A stretch of 64,000 nucleotides of DNA, taken from the NCBI RefSeq assembly GCF_002252475.1, contig NZ_NNRK01000033.1, positions 1 to 64,000 on the forward strand. Reading direction: 5' to 3'. The position numbers and the translations under genes are program-made. The DNA is from Brucella rhizosphaerae (GTDB lineage: Bacteria > Pseudomonadota > Alphaproteobacteria > Rhizobiales > Rhizobiaceae). The notes below the pieces were generated by a model. The model saw only the letters and a list, made by a program, of their open reading frames with translations. It had not been told where the DNA came from and did not search any database. Positions 44,206-52,814 of the stretch are shown here, one piece after another (within the stretch, counting starts at the first letter, position 1; every line of letters begins with the position of its first letter).

Positions 44206-44312
44206 TGGCCCGCTGATGAAAATACCGGAAAGCAAAATTTACACAATATGGCGTGCGAGTTATTTTTACAGAACCCGCCAGAGCACCCCGGCGGGTTCAA
44301 ATGTCTCAATAA

Positions 44313-45254
44313 TTACTTCTTTGATGGCTTATCTTGCATACGCGCGTAGTAGCTTGCGATGAGTGCGCCCGATACATTGTGCCACACGCTGAAAACAGCG
44401 CTTGGCACAGCTGCCAATGGCGAGAAATGCGCATTCGCAAGAGCTGCACCCAGACCACTGTTCTGCATGCCGACCTCAATGCTGATTGCTTTGCGCTTGG
44501 CAAGGGAAAGTCCCGCAGCTCTTGCCGCGAAATAGCCAAACATCAATCCAAAGCCGTTATGCAGCACCACGACTGCGAAGATCAGCGCACCGGACTGAGC
44601 GATGGCGACCTTATTGACTGCAACAACAGCAGAGACAATCAGAACGATACCAATGACGGATACCAGTGGCAGCATTGGAACTGCTGCCCGGACAAGGCCC
44701 GGCATCAGCTTTTGCAGAACAAAGCCGAGTGCGAGAGGCAGAAGAATAACCTTGAGAATGCTGATGAACATGCTCATTGCATCGACGGGAAGATACTGGC
44801 TCGCAAAGAACCACACGAGGAATGGCGTAACAAGCGGTGCAAGCAAGGTCGTCACACTCGTGCAAGCAACACTAAGCGCGACGTCCCCTTTGCTGAGATA
44901 GGTCATCACGTTGCTTGCTGTGCCACCCGGACAACAGCCAACGAGAATTACACCCGCAGCAACTTCCGGTGACATCGGGATAATGCGGGTCAGCAGAACT
45001 GCGAGGAGCGGCATGATCACGAATTGAGCGACAACACCGATAAGCACTTCAAACGGACGTCGGGCAACTTCGGCAAAATCCTTGGTCGAAATCGTCAGTC
45101 CCATGCCAAACATGATGATACCGAGCAACACAACGATCCACGGCGCAAATACACTGAATGTCGATGGCAGCAGGAAACCAAGTACGGCGAAGACGATAAT
45201 CCAAACGGCAAAAGAGCGTCCGACAAAATCAGACAAAGCGACAATGGCTTTCAT
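44313..45254 (-). CDS. Bile acid:sodium symporter family (BASS) transporter
   Basis: A 313-residue inner-membrane protein with about nine to ten hydrophobic helices. BASS-type motifs are PWIVVLLGIIMFGMGLTIS, VILVGCCPGGTASNVMTYLS (the sodium-site region) and AISIEVGMQNSGLGAALANA. Bacterial members import organic anions such as pantoate or keto acids with sodium; true bile-acid transport is not implied. It is monocistronic. Its substrate cannot be read from the sequence. Confidence 0.9.
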   Translation of the reverse strand: MKAIVALSDFVGRSFAVWIIVFAVLGFLLPSTFSVFAPWIVVLLGIIMFGMGLTISTKDFAEVARRPFEVLIGVVAQFVIMPLLAVLLTRIIPMSPEVAAGVILVGCCPGGTASNVMTYLSKGDVALSVACTSVTTLLAPLVTPFLVWFFASQYLPVDAMSMFISILKVILLPLALGFVLQKLMPGLVRAAVPMLPLVSVIGIVLIVSAVVAVNKVAIAQSGALIFAVVVLHNGFGLMFGYFAARAAGLSLAKRKAISIEVGMQNSGLGAALANAHFSPLAAVPSAVFSVWHNVSGALIASYYARMQDKPSKK

Positions 45255-45404
45255 TTCTCTCCCTTCAGACTGCGCGCAGTCTAACTTTTATTTTTGAGGC
45301 AACACTAATTTCATGCGGCCTTGTATGCGCAATTTGAAATTTTAAAAACGAAAAATCATCGCAAAACTAACTTATGTGCAGTTTGGACAGGATTCCTGGA
45401 AACA

Positions 45405-45435
45405 AAAAGAAAAAGGCCCGGTTGCCCGAGCCTTT
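45405..45435 (-). terminator. Terminator after the outer-membrane protein gene
   Basis: On the minus strand AAAGGCTCGG pairs with CCGGGCCTTT around a GCAA tetraloop, then TTCTTTTTG. It lies about 20 bp after the stop codon. Confidence 0.85.
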
Positions 45436-45456
45436 GATTCAGCAAATGAGTGGCTA

Positions 45457-46194
45457 TCAACCGCCGAACATATAACGAAGGCCTACGCGGACATCGTGAA
45501 CATTCATGCCTTTGTCATAACCATCGCCAACACCATAGGCACCGTTGAACATCTTGCCGCCATTGATATGACGATAACGATAACCAGCGTCGAGCTTGAG
45601 GTTATGGGTCAGATCAACCGACGCACCAGCCATGAGAGCATAGGTGAAACGCCAGTTTGCATCACCAGGCAGTGCACCACCATTCGTCGTATCAACGAGA
45701 TCATCCCACTTCACGCGGGTGCCACCGATACCGGCGCCGACATAAGGTGTCACGCCACCAAAATTGCCGAGATCAACGTAAGCGTTGGCCAGAAGTGACA
45801 AGGCAGACATTTTGCTTTCGTCACGGTCACTGGTGAATTTCGCACTTGTCATATAGTCGAGCGTCAAATCGGTACGGAAGTAATCGGTCACTTGATAACC
45901 AACACCACCGCCAAGCAGGAACGAGCCCTTCAGCTTGCCGCCATGAATTTGTGGATCACCCTCACCGCAGGTGTTGCACCCACCGCCACCCGGCAGCGTG
46001 TAGCTTGCACCACGAAACTTCGCAGCTGAATAGCCCACGTCGCCGCGCAGATACCAGCCTCCGACTGCTGGAGGAGCGACAATCACTTCCGGCACGGGTT
46101 CAATGTAATCCGCTGCCATGCCGAGAGAACCAGAAGCCATCAAAGCTGCCGATGCGGCTAAACCAGCACACAAATTTCTAATAAGACCATTCAT
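45457..46194 (-). CDS. Outer-membrane beta-barrel protein (Omp25/31-like)
   Basis: A 245-residue exported barrel protein. The signal peptide ends near SGSLGMAADY (about residue 28). The mature part alternates polar and aromatic residues in the manner of eight-stranded barrels: GWYLRGDVGYSAAKF, GSFLLGGGVGYQVTDYFRTD, VTPYVGAGIGG, LKLDAGYRYRHINGG and the end VHDVRVGLRYMFGG. It resembles the Omp25/Omp31 porin-like family of Brucella. An unusual CNTC pair lies in a predicted loop (GGGGCNTCGEGD). It is the last host gene before the prophage. Confidence 0.85.
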   Translation of the reverse strand: MNGLIRNLCAGLAASAALMASGSLGMAADYIEPVPEVIVAPPAVGGWYLRGDVGYSAAKFRGASYTLPGGGGCNTCGEGDPQIHGGKLKGSFLLGGGVGYQVTDYFRTDLTLDYMTSAKFTSDRDESKMSALSLLANAYVDLGNFGGVTPYVGAGIGGTRVKWDDLVDTTNGGALPGDANWRFTYALMAGASVDLTHNLKLDAGYRYRHINGGKMFNGAYGVGDGYDKGMNVHDVRVGLRYMFGG

Positions 46195-46390
46195 TTATCT
46201 GCCCCATCGATTTGTCACGCCGCAACCGCGTCGGAACCGAGTATTCAAGGGCAGAGTATTCAGAAAAAGTTAAATACAACTTAACGTTAAGATTTGTATT
46301 ATGCTATTACGTTAAGGAACTTGGTTAGCAACTGCTAAAGGAAGGGAGTTTCTTAACCATAGCCGTTAATGGTTAAAGAAGGCTGTACCG
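46195..46390. other. Prophage junction region with nested dyads (attL candidate)
   Basis: The gap between the outer-membrane protein gene and the recombinase gene. It holds AATACAA...TTGTATT (46273-46300) nested around the perfect palindrome CTTAACGTTAAG (46280-46291), then a repeat of TTACGTTAAG (46308-46317). A second dyad, TTAACCAT (46353-46360) with ATGGTTAA (46369-46376), lies just before the recombinase start. The left attachment junction should be here, but the other end is outside the window, so the exact crossover cannot be set. The dyads could equally be repressor sites. Confidence 0.4.
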
Positions 46391-48124
46391 ATGACCGAAA
46401 CCGACATTCGCCCCACTGCATATTCTTATGTGCGCATGAGTACCCAACAGCAGTTGAAGGGTGATTCGCTTCGTCGTCAGTTTGAACGTAGCCGCGAATA
46501 TGCAGCCGAAAACAATCTCCGTTTGGACGAGACACTGCACGATATCGGTATCAGCGCTTACACTGGTGCAAACGTGCGATCCGGTGCGCTTGGACAGTTT
46601 TTGCAACTCGTGCAGAACGGACAAATCAAACGCGGTAGTTACCTGCTCGTTGAGTCTTTGGATCGTCTTTCACGACTGCAAGTTCGCAATGCGCTCGGCC
46701 CGTTCATCGAACTAATCAACGCCGGAATAACCATTGTAACGCTTGCAGATAAGCAGGTTTACTCTGATGCGACAGTTGACGAGAACTGGACGCAATTAAT
46801 GATGTCGCTGGCAATCATGTCTCGCGCACATGAAGAGAGCCAGACGAAGAGTGACCGACTACAACGAGCAGCAGAAGGCAGACGCAAACGGGCGCTTGCC
46901 GGTGAGACGCGCTTTTCGCATCACATGTTCCGTTGGTACGATCAAATCGAGATTGCGCCAGACAAATACGAGTACCGGCTGAACAAACATGCCGACACTG
47001 TGCGACAGATATACGAGTGGGCTGATGCAGGCATAGGCCAGATCGTAATTACTCGCCGTCTCAATGAGGCAAAGACCCCTACTCTGACCGGCAAAGGTGA
47101 ATGGCAACAGCCAACGGTAGGGTTAATTTTACGGAACGAAGCGGTGATTGGAACGTATCAGCCCGTTCATCGTGTTAACGGAAAGTCACAACCATACGGC
47201 GAAGCACTGCGCGGTTATCTGCCTGCTGTGATTAGCGAGGAACTTTTCTGGCGAGTGCAAAAGAACAAGCGTGTTCGCAATTCAGCAGGACGAAAAGGCG
47301 AAAGGCTTACGAACCTAATCGGGCCACTCGCCACTTGTGCACATTGTCAGGGCCGAATGCTCATTAAAACGGGCGGTGCTGCGAAAAACCCTCAGAAGTA
47401 CATTCGTTGCGACAACAACTATCGCGGCGGTACATGCACCGGACCAAGCGGACAATTCCGATATGATAAGATTGAGAGTGCCATTCTCGACCATGTGAAG
47501 GAGTTTCATTCCTTCTCCGCGTTTGCTCGTGAAAACAACAGCGCTGGGAAGCAGCAGTTGCAGGAGAAGATTGCGAGCCACGAAACCACGCTCGCTGAGT
47601 TGGAGAAGCAGCGCAAGAACCTCATGAGCGTTGCAGCGATGGCCGACGATGACGCAACTCGTGCGGACGTGATGCGGGCACTGACTGAACGTCGGGCTCG
47701 CGAGGACAGTACGAAAGCCGAACTCGAAATATTGCGCGCCGATTTAATGACGCTGGACAGTGCAGAACGTAACGCTAACTCGCTTGCCGAACGGATCGCC
47801 AGCGAACGCAAGATGTGGGAAACCGGATCGGACGAGAAAGTCTACGAGAGCCGTTCAAAGATCGCGCAAGCACTCACGCAGATCATCGACTTCATATCCT
47901 TCGATATGGATACACGCCGTTTCCGTGTGATTATCGGCTCTGGCATTGTGGCTTACGAATTCGACAAGCAAGGCCGACTGACCAACAAATTCGACTTGAA
48001 GACTTCGCCGATGCGCGAAGGAGTGTCCCCGTTGACGGTCGAACATTTTGTAGATTCATGCAAACATTTAATGGATCGCGACGAGTTGGACGCCCGTCGC
48101 GCTACAATACTGAAAATAATGTGA
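46391..48124 (+). CDS. Large serine recombinase (phage integrase)
   Basis: A 577-residue site-specific recombinase. The N-terminal resolvase domain (about 8-155) begins AYSYVRMSTQQQLKGDSL with the catalytic Ser of the R-x-S motif, and continues LLVESLDRLSRLQVRNAL. The recombinase domain follows (about 175-290), then a zinc ribbon with CAHCQGRMLIKTGG and IRCDNNYRGGTC, a long coiled coil (about 385-470) and a C-terminal tail. This is the large-serine-integrase layout. It is the only + strand phage gene seen and lies convergent to the fibre genes. Confidence 0.93.
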   Translation: MTETDIRPTAYSYVRMSTQQQLKGDSLRRQFERSREYAAENNLRLDETLHDIGISAYTGANVRSGALGQFLQLVQNGQIKRGSYLLVESLDRLSRLQVRNALGPFIELINAGITIVTLADKQVYSDATVDENWTQLMMSLAIMSRAHEESQTKSDRLQRAAEGRRKRALAGETRFSHHMFRWYDQIEIAPDKYEYRLNKHADTVRQIYEWADAGIGQIVITRRLNEAKTPTLTGKGEWQQPTVGLILRNEAVIGTYQPVHRVNGKSQPYGEALRGYLPAVISEELFWRVQKNKRVRNSAGRKGERLTNLIGPLATCAHCQGRMLIKTGGAAKNPQKYIRCDNNYRGGTCTGPSGQFRYDKIESAILDHVKEFHSFSAFARENNSAGKQQLQEKIASHETTLAELEKQRKNLMSVAAMADDDATRADVMRALTERRAREDSTKAELEILRADLMTLDSAERNANSLAERIASERKMWETGSDEKVYESRSKIAQALTQIIDFISFDMDTRRFRVIIGSGIVAYEFDKQGRLTNKFDLKTSPMREGVSPLTVEHFVDSCKHLMDRDELDARRATILKIM

Positions 48125-48138
48125 CGGCGGCTAGCCCT

Positions 48139-48324
48139 TCAAGTGATGTGCTGCGACCACGTTTTAGTGTCCGCATCCCACACCCAGTCATTGCCCGCTG
48201 GCGGAACAGGAACCGAAATGAGGTCCGTGAGGAACTCTGACGCTACTAATTCGCCTGTAAGGGCGGTGATGACTACAATTGAGCCTTTGGCGGTATTCCA
48301 ATAAAAATGATTTTCAGTATCCAT
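48139..48324 (-). CDS. Small protein coupled to the tail fibre gene
   Basis: A 61-residue protein (MDTENHFYWNTAKGSIVVIT...) with the end NDWVWDADTKTWSQHIT. Its ATG overlaps the fibre stop codon (TAATG), so it is translationally coupled. Position and size suggest a fibre-assembly or fibre-tip partner, but no family is recognised. Confidence 0.65.
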   Translation of the reverse strand: MDTENHFYWNTAKGSIVVITALTGELVASEFLTDLISVPVPPAGNDWVWDADTKTWSQHIT

Positions 48325-49802
48325 TATCGTGTCACTCCGAAATAATACCCTGTCCATGAATACGAACCGCTACCGCTACGCTCGATGCGAATGGACTCAC
48401 CCTGACGGACACGACAGAATTGGTTGCTAGTGCAGGTCACGCCGGTAGTCGTGTTCCAAACTCTCAACGAGATGGTATTCGTTGTCGTGACTTGACCCTG
48501 AACCATTAAGTCGTAACCAGTGGTGTTCTGCCATTCCTGGCCGTGGCTGTTGAGGGATGCCTGACCAGTGATGGCGTTGAAAACAGATCGATTACGCGCT
48601 TCCTGTACCGCCCACGCATTGGCACGACCTTCAATCTGATTCGAGATTGTTGCCTGTGTCCAACCGCCAACGGAGTTCACGTTGAAGTTCGCAGGGTTAT
48701 ATACGTACATGTTAACGCCGTCTGATCCGCCCCAAACCCATGTCGGCTGTCCGCCCTGCCCCGACCAGTTGAACTGCATATTCACACCACCGACACGACG
48801 AGGATATGCATATCCATTCATGTTGCCGTTGGTAGCAGCAGTAATAGCACTGCTGACCTGAGCAGGTGTTTGTGGCGTATATCCGAGAGCGCCCGTAATA
48901 TCTCCTGCTACGAGCGAGAGTGCGTGAGTATGTCCGGTTGCTGTGACTGAGTTTGTCGTTGAATTCGTAACAGTTGTTGGTGCGCCAAGCGTGATCGTTA
49001 CCCCGCCGCTGATAGTACCGCCGCCTGTTAGACCGTTGCCTGCTGTCACCGTTTTGTTGAACGCGTTATCAACATAGGTTTTGGTTGCTGCTGCATTTGC
49101 ACTTGTCGGAGATGCACTGAGAATCAACTGGCCATCCGGTTGGAGAATTGCTTCCTTATAAGTCGTCTCTCCCGGCGTGTAGGCGCGTAGGTGGGTGTTG
49201 TTATTCCCGCTGTTATTATAAATGAGGCCGGTTTCTTTACCGTCACCGTCCCTGAACCATAGAATGCGATTGGCTTCCGACTTGATGCTTATCGTACCCG
49301 TTGTCGTAATAGTTTTCGTTGTTGTTGCGCCGGTTACGTTTAAGTTCTCCAGCGTAGTCAGTCCCGTGAAAGCAGGGTTTGCAGTGCTAGTGGATAGCAA
49401 ACGGAAACTTGTGCCGTCGAAAGCAAGTTCTACGATCTGATCCTTATTAATCTGGTTTGGAGAAATCGGGCTACCGTCATTGTTGACGATGGCACGCGCC
49501 ACCTGTCCGTTCACTTTGAGTGAAGCAGGACCAGTGTTCGCAATATGCGCGATGAATGAATAGCGGTCGCCACGAACAAACTCAGTAGGTCCTACGTCGA
49601 ATGTGAGAACGTATGCCGCTCCAGTACCAGATGAGATTTTGCGAGGGTTCTCGCGAGTATCTTTGCGCTTGATCGCGCCCTTATCTGCGCGAATAATGTC
49701 ATAAAGACTTGTTGGAGGCGTACCAGCAGGTAAACCATCTGGTGGAGGGGCGACATTAAGAACGTCTTCTTCCATCCATTTAGAACTATTAATATCAGCC
49801 AT
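48324..49802 (-). CDS. Phage tail fibre protein
   Basis: A 492-residue protein. The N-terminus (about 1-120) likely attaches to the tail (NVAPPPDGLPAGTPPTSLYD, GPTEFVRGDRYSFIAHIANT). The middle is a low-complexity beta-rich shaft with many Thr and Gly (NVTGATTTKTITTTGTISIK, NGLTGGGTISGGVTITLGAP). The C-terminal ~150 residues (YAYPRRVGGVNMQFNWSGQG onwards, ending SGSYSWTGYYFGVTR) should be the receptor-binding tip. It is the last large gene of the virion operon. Confidence 0.85.
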   Translation of the reverse strand: MADINSSKWMEEDVLNVAPPPDGLPAGTPPTSLYDIIRADKGAIKRKDTRENPRKISSGTGAAYVLTFDVGPTEFVRGDRYSFIAHIANTGPASLKVNGQVARAIVNNDGSPISPNQINKDQIVELAFDGTSFRLLSTSTANPAFTGLTTLENLNVTGATTTKTITTTGTISIKSEANRILWFRDGDGKETGLIYNNSGNNNTHLRAYTPGETTYKEAILQPDGQLILSASPTSANAAATKTYVDNAFNKTVTAGNGLTGGGTISGGVTITLGAPTTVTNSTTNSVTATGHTHALSLVAGDITGALGYTPQTPAQVSSAITAATNGNMNGYAYPRRVGGVNMQFNWSGQGGQPTWVWGGSDGVNMYVYNPANFNVNSVGGWTQATISNQIEGRANAWAVQEARNRSVFNAITGQASLNSHGQEWQNTTGYDLMVQGQVTTTNTISLRVWNTTTGVTCTSNQFCRVRQGESIRIERSGSGSYSWTGYYFGVTR

Positions 49803-49868
49803 TTAACCACCTTATTGTTATTGTTATGCGGTGTTCTTCGTATTTAAGCGCTTTCCGCGCTGTTCGCG

Positions 49869-51881
49869 TCAGCGTTTGAAATTATTTAAGTAAGCGTCGA
49901 TTTCCTGCTCAACCCAATCGTTCCCATATTCCTTGCTTAGTTCACGGCCAATGTTTCTCAAGACCGCGCTATGATCCATGAGCGCGCCGTTTTTCTGCGC
50001 AATCGGAATGTCTGCAAACCACTTCACGATGCGTGGATCGGTTGCCAAACGAGCCTTCATGTCATTGCTAATGCCCTTAACACCGGAATAAACACCAAGG
50101 GTTCCCCATGCCAGAAGCATGTTTGTGCCGACATCGGGCTTCCCACCGCTCGCTGCTGCTGCTTTCTTGCGAGCATCAGTAAGTCGGGCAAGACGATCAA
50201 GGTCAGCGCGTGCTGTTGAATAAGGCGTTCCCTTGAACATTGCCTCCTTCGCTTCCGGCGACATTTTCGTCCAATTCTGGAGAAACTTGTTGCCAGTAAA
50301 CTCGGCTGCGCCGTCAGCGGTAGTGTGTGTGCCTATTTCAGTAATGTGATGGCGGACTACGCTTCCCCACATATCAGGGCCGTTAGCCTTTTCGATAACT
50401 TCACGAACCTTACCAATGCGCGTCCCGCCATGCTGGAGATTGGCGGTCAACATGCTATATGCCCGTTCACCGCTTTCAGAATTAGCAAGCGGGTTCAAAA
50501 CACGGTCCGAACCCTCGCGACCAAAACGAGCCTTGTATGCTTCGTCGGCCCGCTTCCAAGTATCGAACGCAGCACCGCCAGCCCCTTTTGCCGCTTCTTC
50601 CATATCTTTCGTCACGGCATCGTGCGTGCGCACCAAGTAGTTCTTGAGCGTCGGATTGACGTCAGGAGCAAATGCAAGTCGCCCTAATTCTTCACGCGCA
50701 TCCTGCATCTCACGGAACGTCATGCCCCTGCGCAAGTCTTTAGCCAGTGCATCAGACTGTTTAATGGCCTGATCCAAATACGGGCCTTTGTTCAGTTTCG
50801 CACTTTCGTTGAGCGTTTTCTTCTCAACTTTCAAATCAGCCGCGAGCGCCTTGGTATTCGGGCCTGTCGCCGCTGCACCACCGGCCAAATCATCGGTCTG
50901 CTTATAAAGATCGCCAACACGTCGATTGATGAAGTCCTGAGAGTCCTTTGCAGCGTCCTGAATTGCTTCACCGACACTCTGACGAGATCCCGGATTAGGA
51001 TTGATGAAATCCGTAATACGACCGAATTCGCCTTTCAGTCCTTCATCGAGTTCCTTGACCGTCTTAGAAACCTTTGGATTGTAAGCATCGACAAGCCTCT
51101 TTTCACGAGCGGCCTGTTTCGCGCTGCCTGTTACTGTTCCTGCTGTCGTTGGAATACCGGCTTCGGTGAAGTCTTTAGCGGTCTGTGAAACCTTCGCCGC
51201 ATCGTCGCCATCGCGTGTCAGGTATTTTGCAATCTTATTCTTCGCACCACGATAGCCAGCACCGGCGAGTTTTGCCGCAGCCATACCAGCGGCCTCACCA
51301 CCCGCATTAAGTCCGAAATCGATTGCTTTATCAGTTGCGTATTCGGCGTTGTCTCGTGTGTCTTCGTTCTCATATGCCCAATTGATAAGACGTTCGGTGC
51401 CGTCTTTTGCAGCGGCACCACCTGAGCCAGCACCGGCAATAACGCCTAACGGGTTTCCGGTCAGCGCACCGATGGCCCCGCCTCCTAATGCACCAAGAAC
51501 CTCGACAATTTCCGGGGTGACGCTGGTTACGTCGCGCATAGTAAGACCCGGTTTATTGTAATAAATGGTGTCGCCTGTTTCCGTGTCCGTCATGATGAAG
51601 TTGTCTTCACCATATGGTTCGGCATTCGGATAAGTCTTGCGCAAGGCGGTCAGGCGGTCTTCCGGCTTCTTTAACGCACCCACTTGCATACGAATACCGT
51701 GCGGTGCTTCTAGATTGGGATTTAGCCGACTTTCATCTGGACGAGGCATTTGAGGACCACTCTCGTAAACTTGGTCGTTATCCCACCAATTGTCCGAAGC
51801 GACAGGAGCAGCCTCAACAACTTCGCCTTCGAAGCGCTCCGTATCTTCCCACCAATTTTCTTTCTTCTTTGCGCTAGCCAT
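49869..51881 (-). CDS. Large internal virion (DNA ejection) protein
   Basis: A 670-residue protein that starts within the stop codon of the lysozyme gene (TAATG at 51881-51883). The first ~95 residues are polar with Trp-rich patches (KKENWWEDTERFEG, SDNWWDNDQVYES). A glycine/alanine-rich hydrophobic stretch follows (VEVLGALGGGAIGALTGNPLGVIAGAGSGG, about 125-160), suited to membrane insertion during ejection. The rest is mainly helical. Size, position and composition fit podoviral ejection proteins (the role of T7 gp16 or P22 gp16/gp20). No enzyme motif was seen. Confidence 0.7.
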   Translation of the reverse strand: MASAKKKENWWEDTERFEGEVVEAAPVASDNWWDNDQVYESGPQMPRPDESRLNPNLEAPHGIRMQVGALKKPEDRLTALRKTYPNAEPYGEDNFIMTDTETGDTIYYNKPGLTMRDVTSVTPEIVEVLGALGGGAIGALTGNPLGVIAGAGSGGAAAKDGTERLINWAYENEDTRDNAEYATDKAIDFGLNAGGEAAGMAAAKLAGAGYRGAKNKIAKYLTRDGDDAAKVSQTAKDFTEAGIPTTAGTVTGSAKQAAREKRLVDAYNPKVSKTVKELDEGLKGEFGRITDFINPNPGSRQSVGEAIQDAAKDSQDFINRRVGDLYKQTDDLAGGAAATGPNTKALAADLKVEKKTLNESAKLNKGPYLDQAIKQSDALAKDLRRGMTFREMQDAREELGRLAFAPDVNPTLKNYLVRTHDAVTKDMEEAAKGAGGAAFDTWKRADEAYKARFGREGSDRVLNPLANSESGERAYSMLTANLQHGGTRIGKVREVIEKANGPDMWGSVVRHHITEIGTHTTADGAAEFTGNKFLQNWTKMSPEAKEAMFKGTPYSTARADLDRLARLTDARKKAAAASGGKPDVGTNMLLAWGTLGVYSGVKGISNDMKARLATDPRIVKWFADIPIAQKNGALMDHSAVLRNIGRELSKEYGNDWVEQEIDAYLNNFKR

Positions 51882-52768
51882 TAACCAAGCCCTCTCATGC
51901 CACCGAGACCACCTAAGCCACCCTGTCTCGCGAGCATTGCGAGTTGTAGTTCCCACGGTTTCATCTTCTTCTTTTCGTCGGGTGCTCCCAGACTATTTAA
52001 GAGATTCAACTGCACCTGACCGCCGCCGCCTATGAGTCCACCTGTTTGCGCAGCCTGACGGTTAAACTCCTGATCCTGCTCCGAAAATATCTTTGCAACA
52101 TCACCTAAGCCGCCTATCGCATCATCGGTTTTCACGCCTGCGATTTCGTCAGGGAGAATATCCAGATCGAATAAACGCTTTTTCTTCTCTGGTTCTGCCT
52201 CGGTCGTTTCGGCAGGAATTGGCTGGTTCGTTGCTGGCTGTGATGCTGTTGCTTCACTCTGAGTGAAGGTTCTCGGATCAGCACTACGCGGTGCTAAACT
52301 TTGCAACTGATCAGCGGGCGTTCCGTGAACCATGCCCGCGTATTTCAGACGGTTGTTCCAGCCGTGTCCCGCTGTAGGATTATCTGCACGCCAGCCTTGA
52401 GGGCGCTCAAATCCGATCATTGCTGCTGTTGCTGAATGAACATCGTCTGCTTGCTTTAGACGATTGAAAGCAGCGCCTTCGGTCGTGTTGAGTTCGTGAT
52501 GCACGAAGTCCAACTGAGTATCCAAGTCCGTAACTGGTTTACCCCTATCAGCAGCGAAAGCGCGGAGAGCCTTTGCACGTCCGCCATTCCATTGACCAAT
52601 ACCGACACTGTCAGAGCCGTCGCTACCGTCACCACGATTGCGAGCGCCGGTATTCATGCTGCTTTCTTGCATCAGGTTGCCGACAACACCTGCTGCTTGC
52701 ACCGGAGTTAAATTGTAACGACGCTGCAAATAGTCATACGCGTATCGCGCATTAGAATTAACTGCCAC
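51881..52768 (-). CDS. Phage tail-tip lysozyme
   Basis: A 295-residue protein. Residues about 1-150 match the phage tail lysozyme domain: ARYAYDYLQRRYNLTPVQAA, GNLMQESSMNTGARNRGDG with the likely catalytic Glu, SVGIGQWNGGRAKALRAFA, and GFERPQGWRADNP. It should cut peptidoglycan locally during DNA entry. The C-terminal half is linker-like, with TTEAEPEKKKRLFDLDIL and a Gly-rich end. It lies between two putative ejection-protein genes, consistent with a virion-borne enzyme rather than an endolysin. Confidence 0.82.
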   Translation of the reverse strand: MAVNSNARYAYDYLQRRYNLTPVQAAGVVGNLMQESSMNTGARNRGDGSDGSDSVGIGQWNGGRAKALRAFAADRGKPVTDLDTQLDFVHHELNTTEGAAFNRLKQADDVHSATAAMIGFERPQGWRADNPTAGHGWNNRLKYAGMVHGTPADQLQSLAPRSADPRTFTQSEATASQPATNQPIPAETTEAEPEKKKRLFDLDILPDEIAGVKTDDAIGGLGDVAKIFSEQDQEFNRQAAQTGGLIGGGGQVQLNLLNSLGAPDEKKKMKPWELQLAMLARQGGLGGLGGMRGLG

Positions 52769-52814
52769 TTTTTCACCTCGTCCCGTTGATCGGGCTTCTT
52801 GTTATTTTTTTGTA

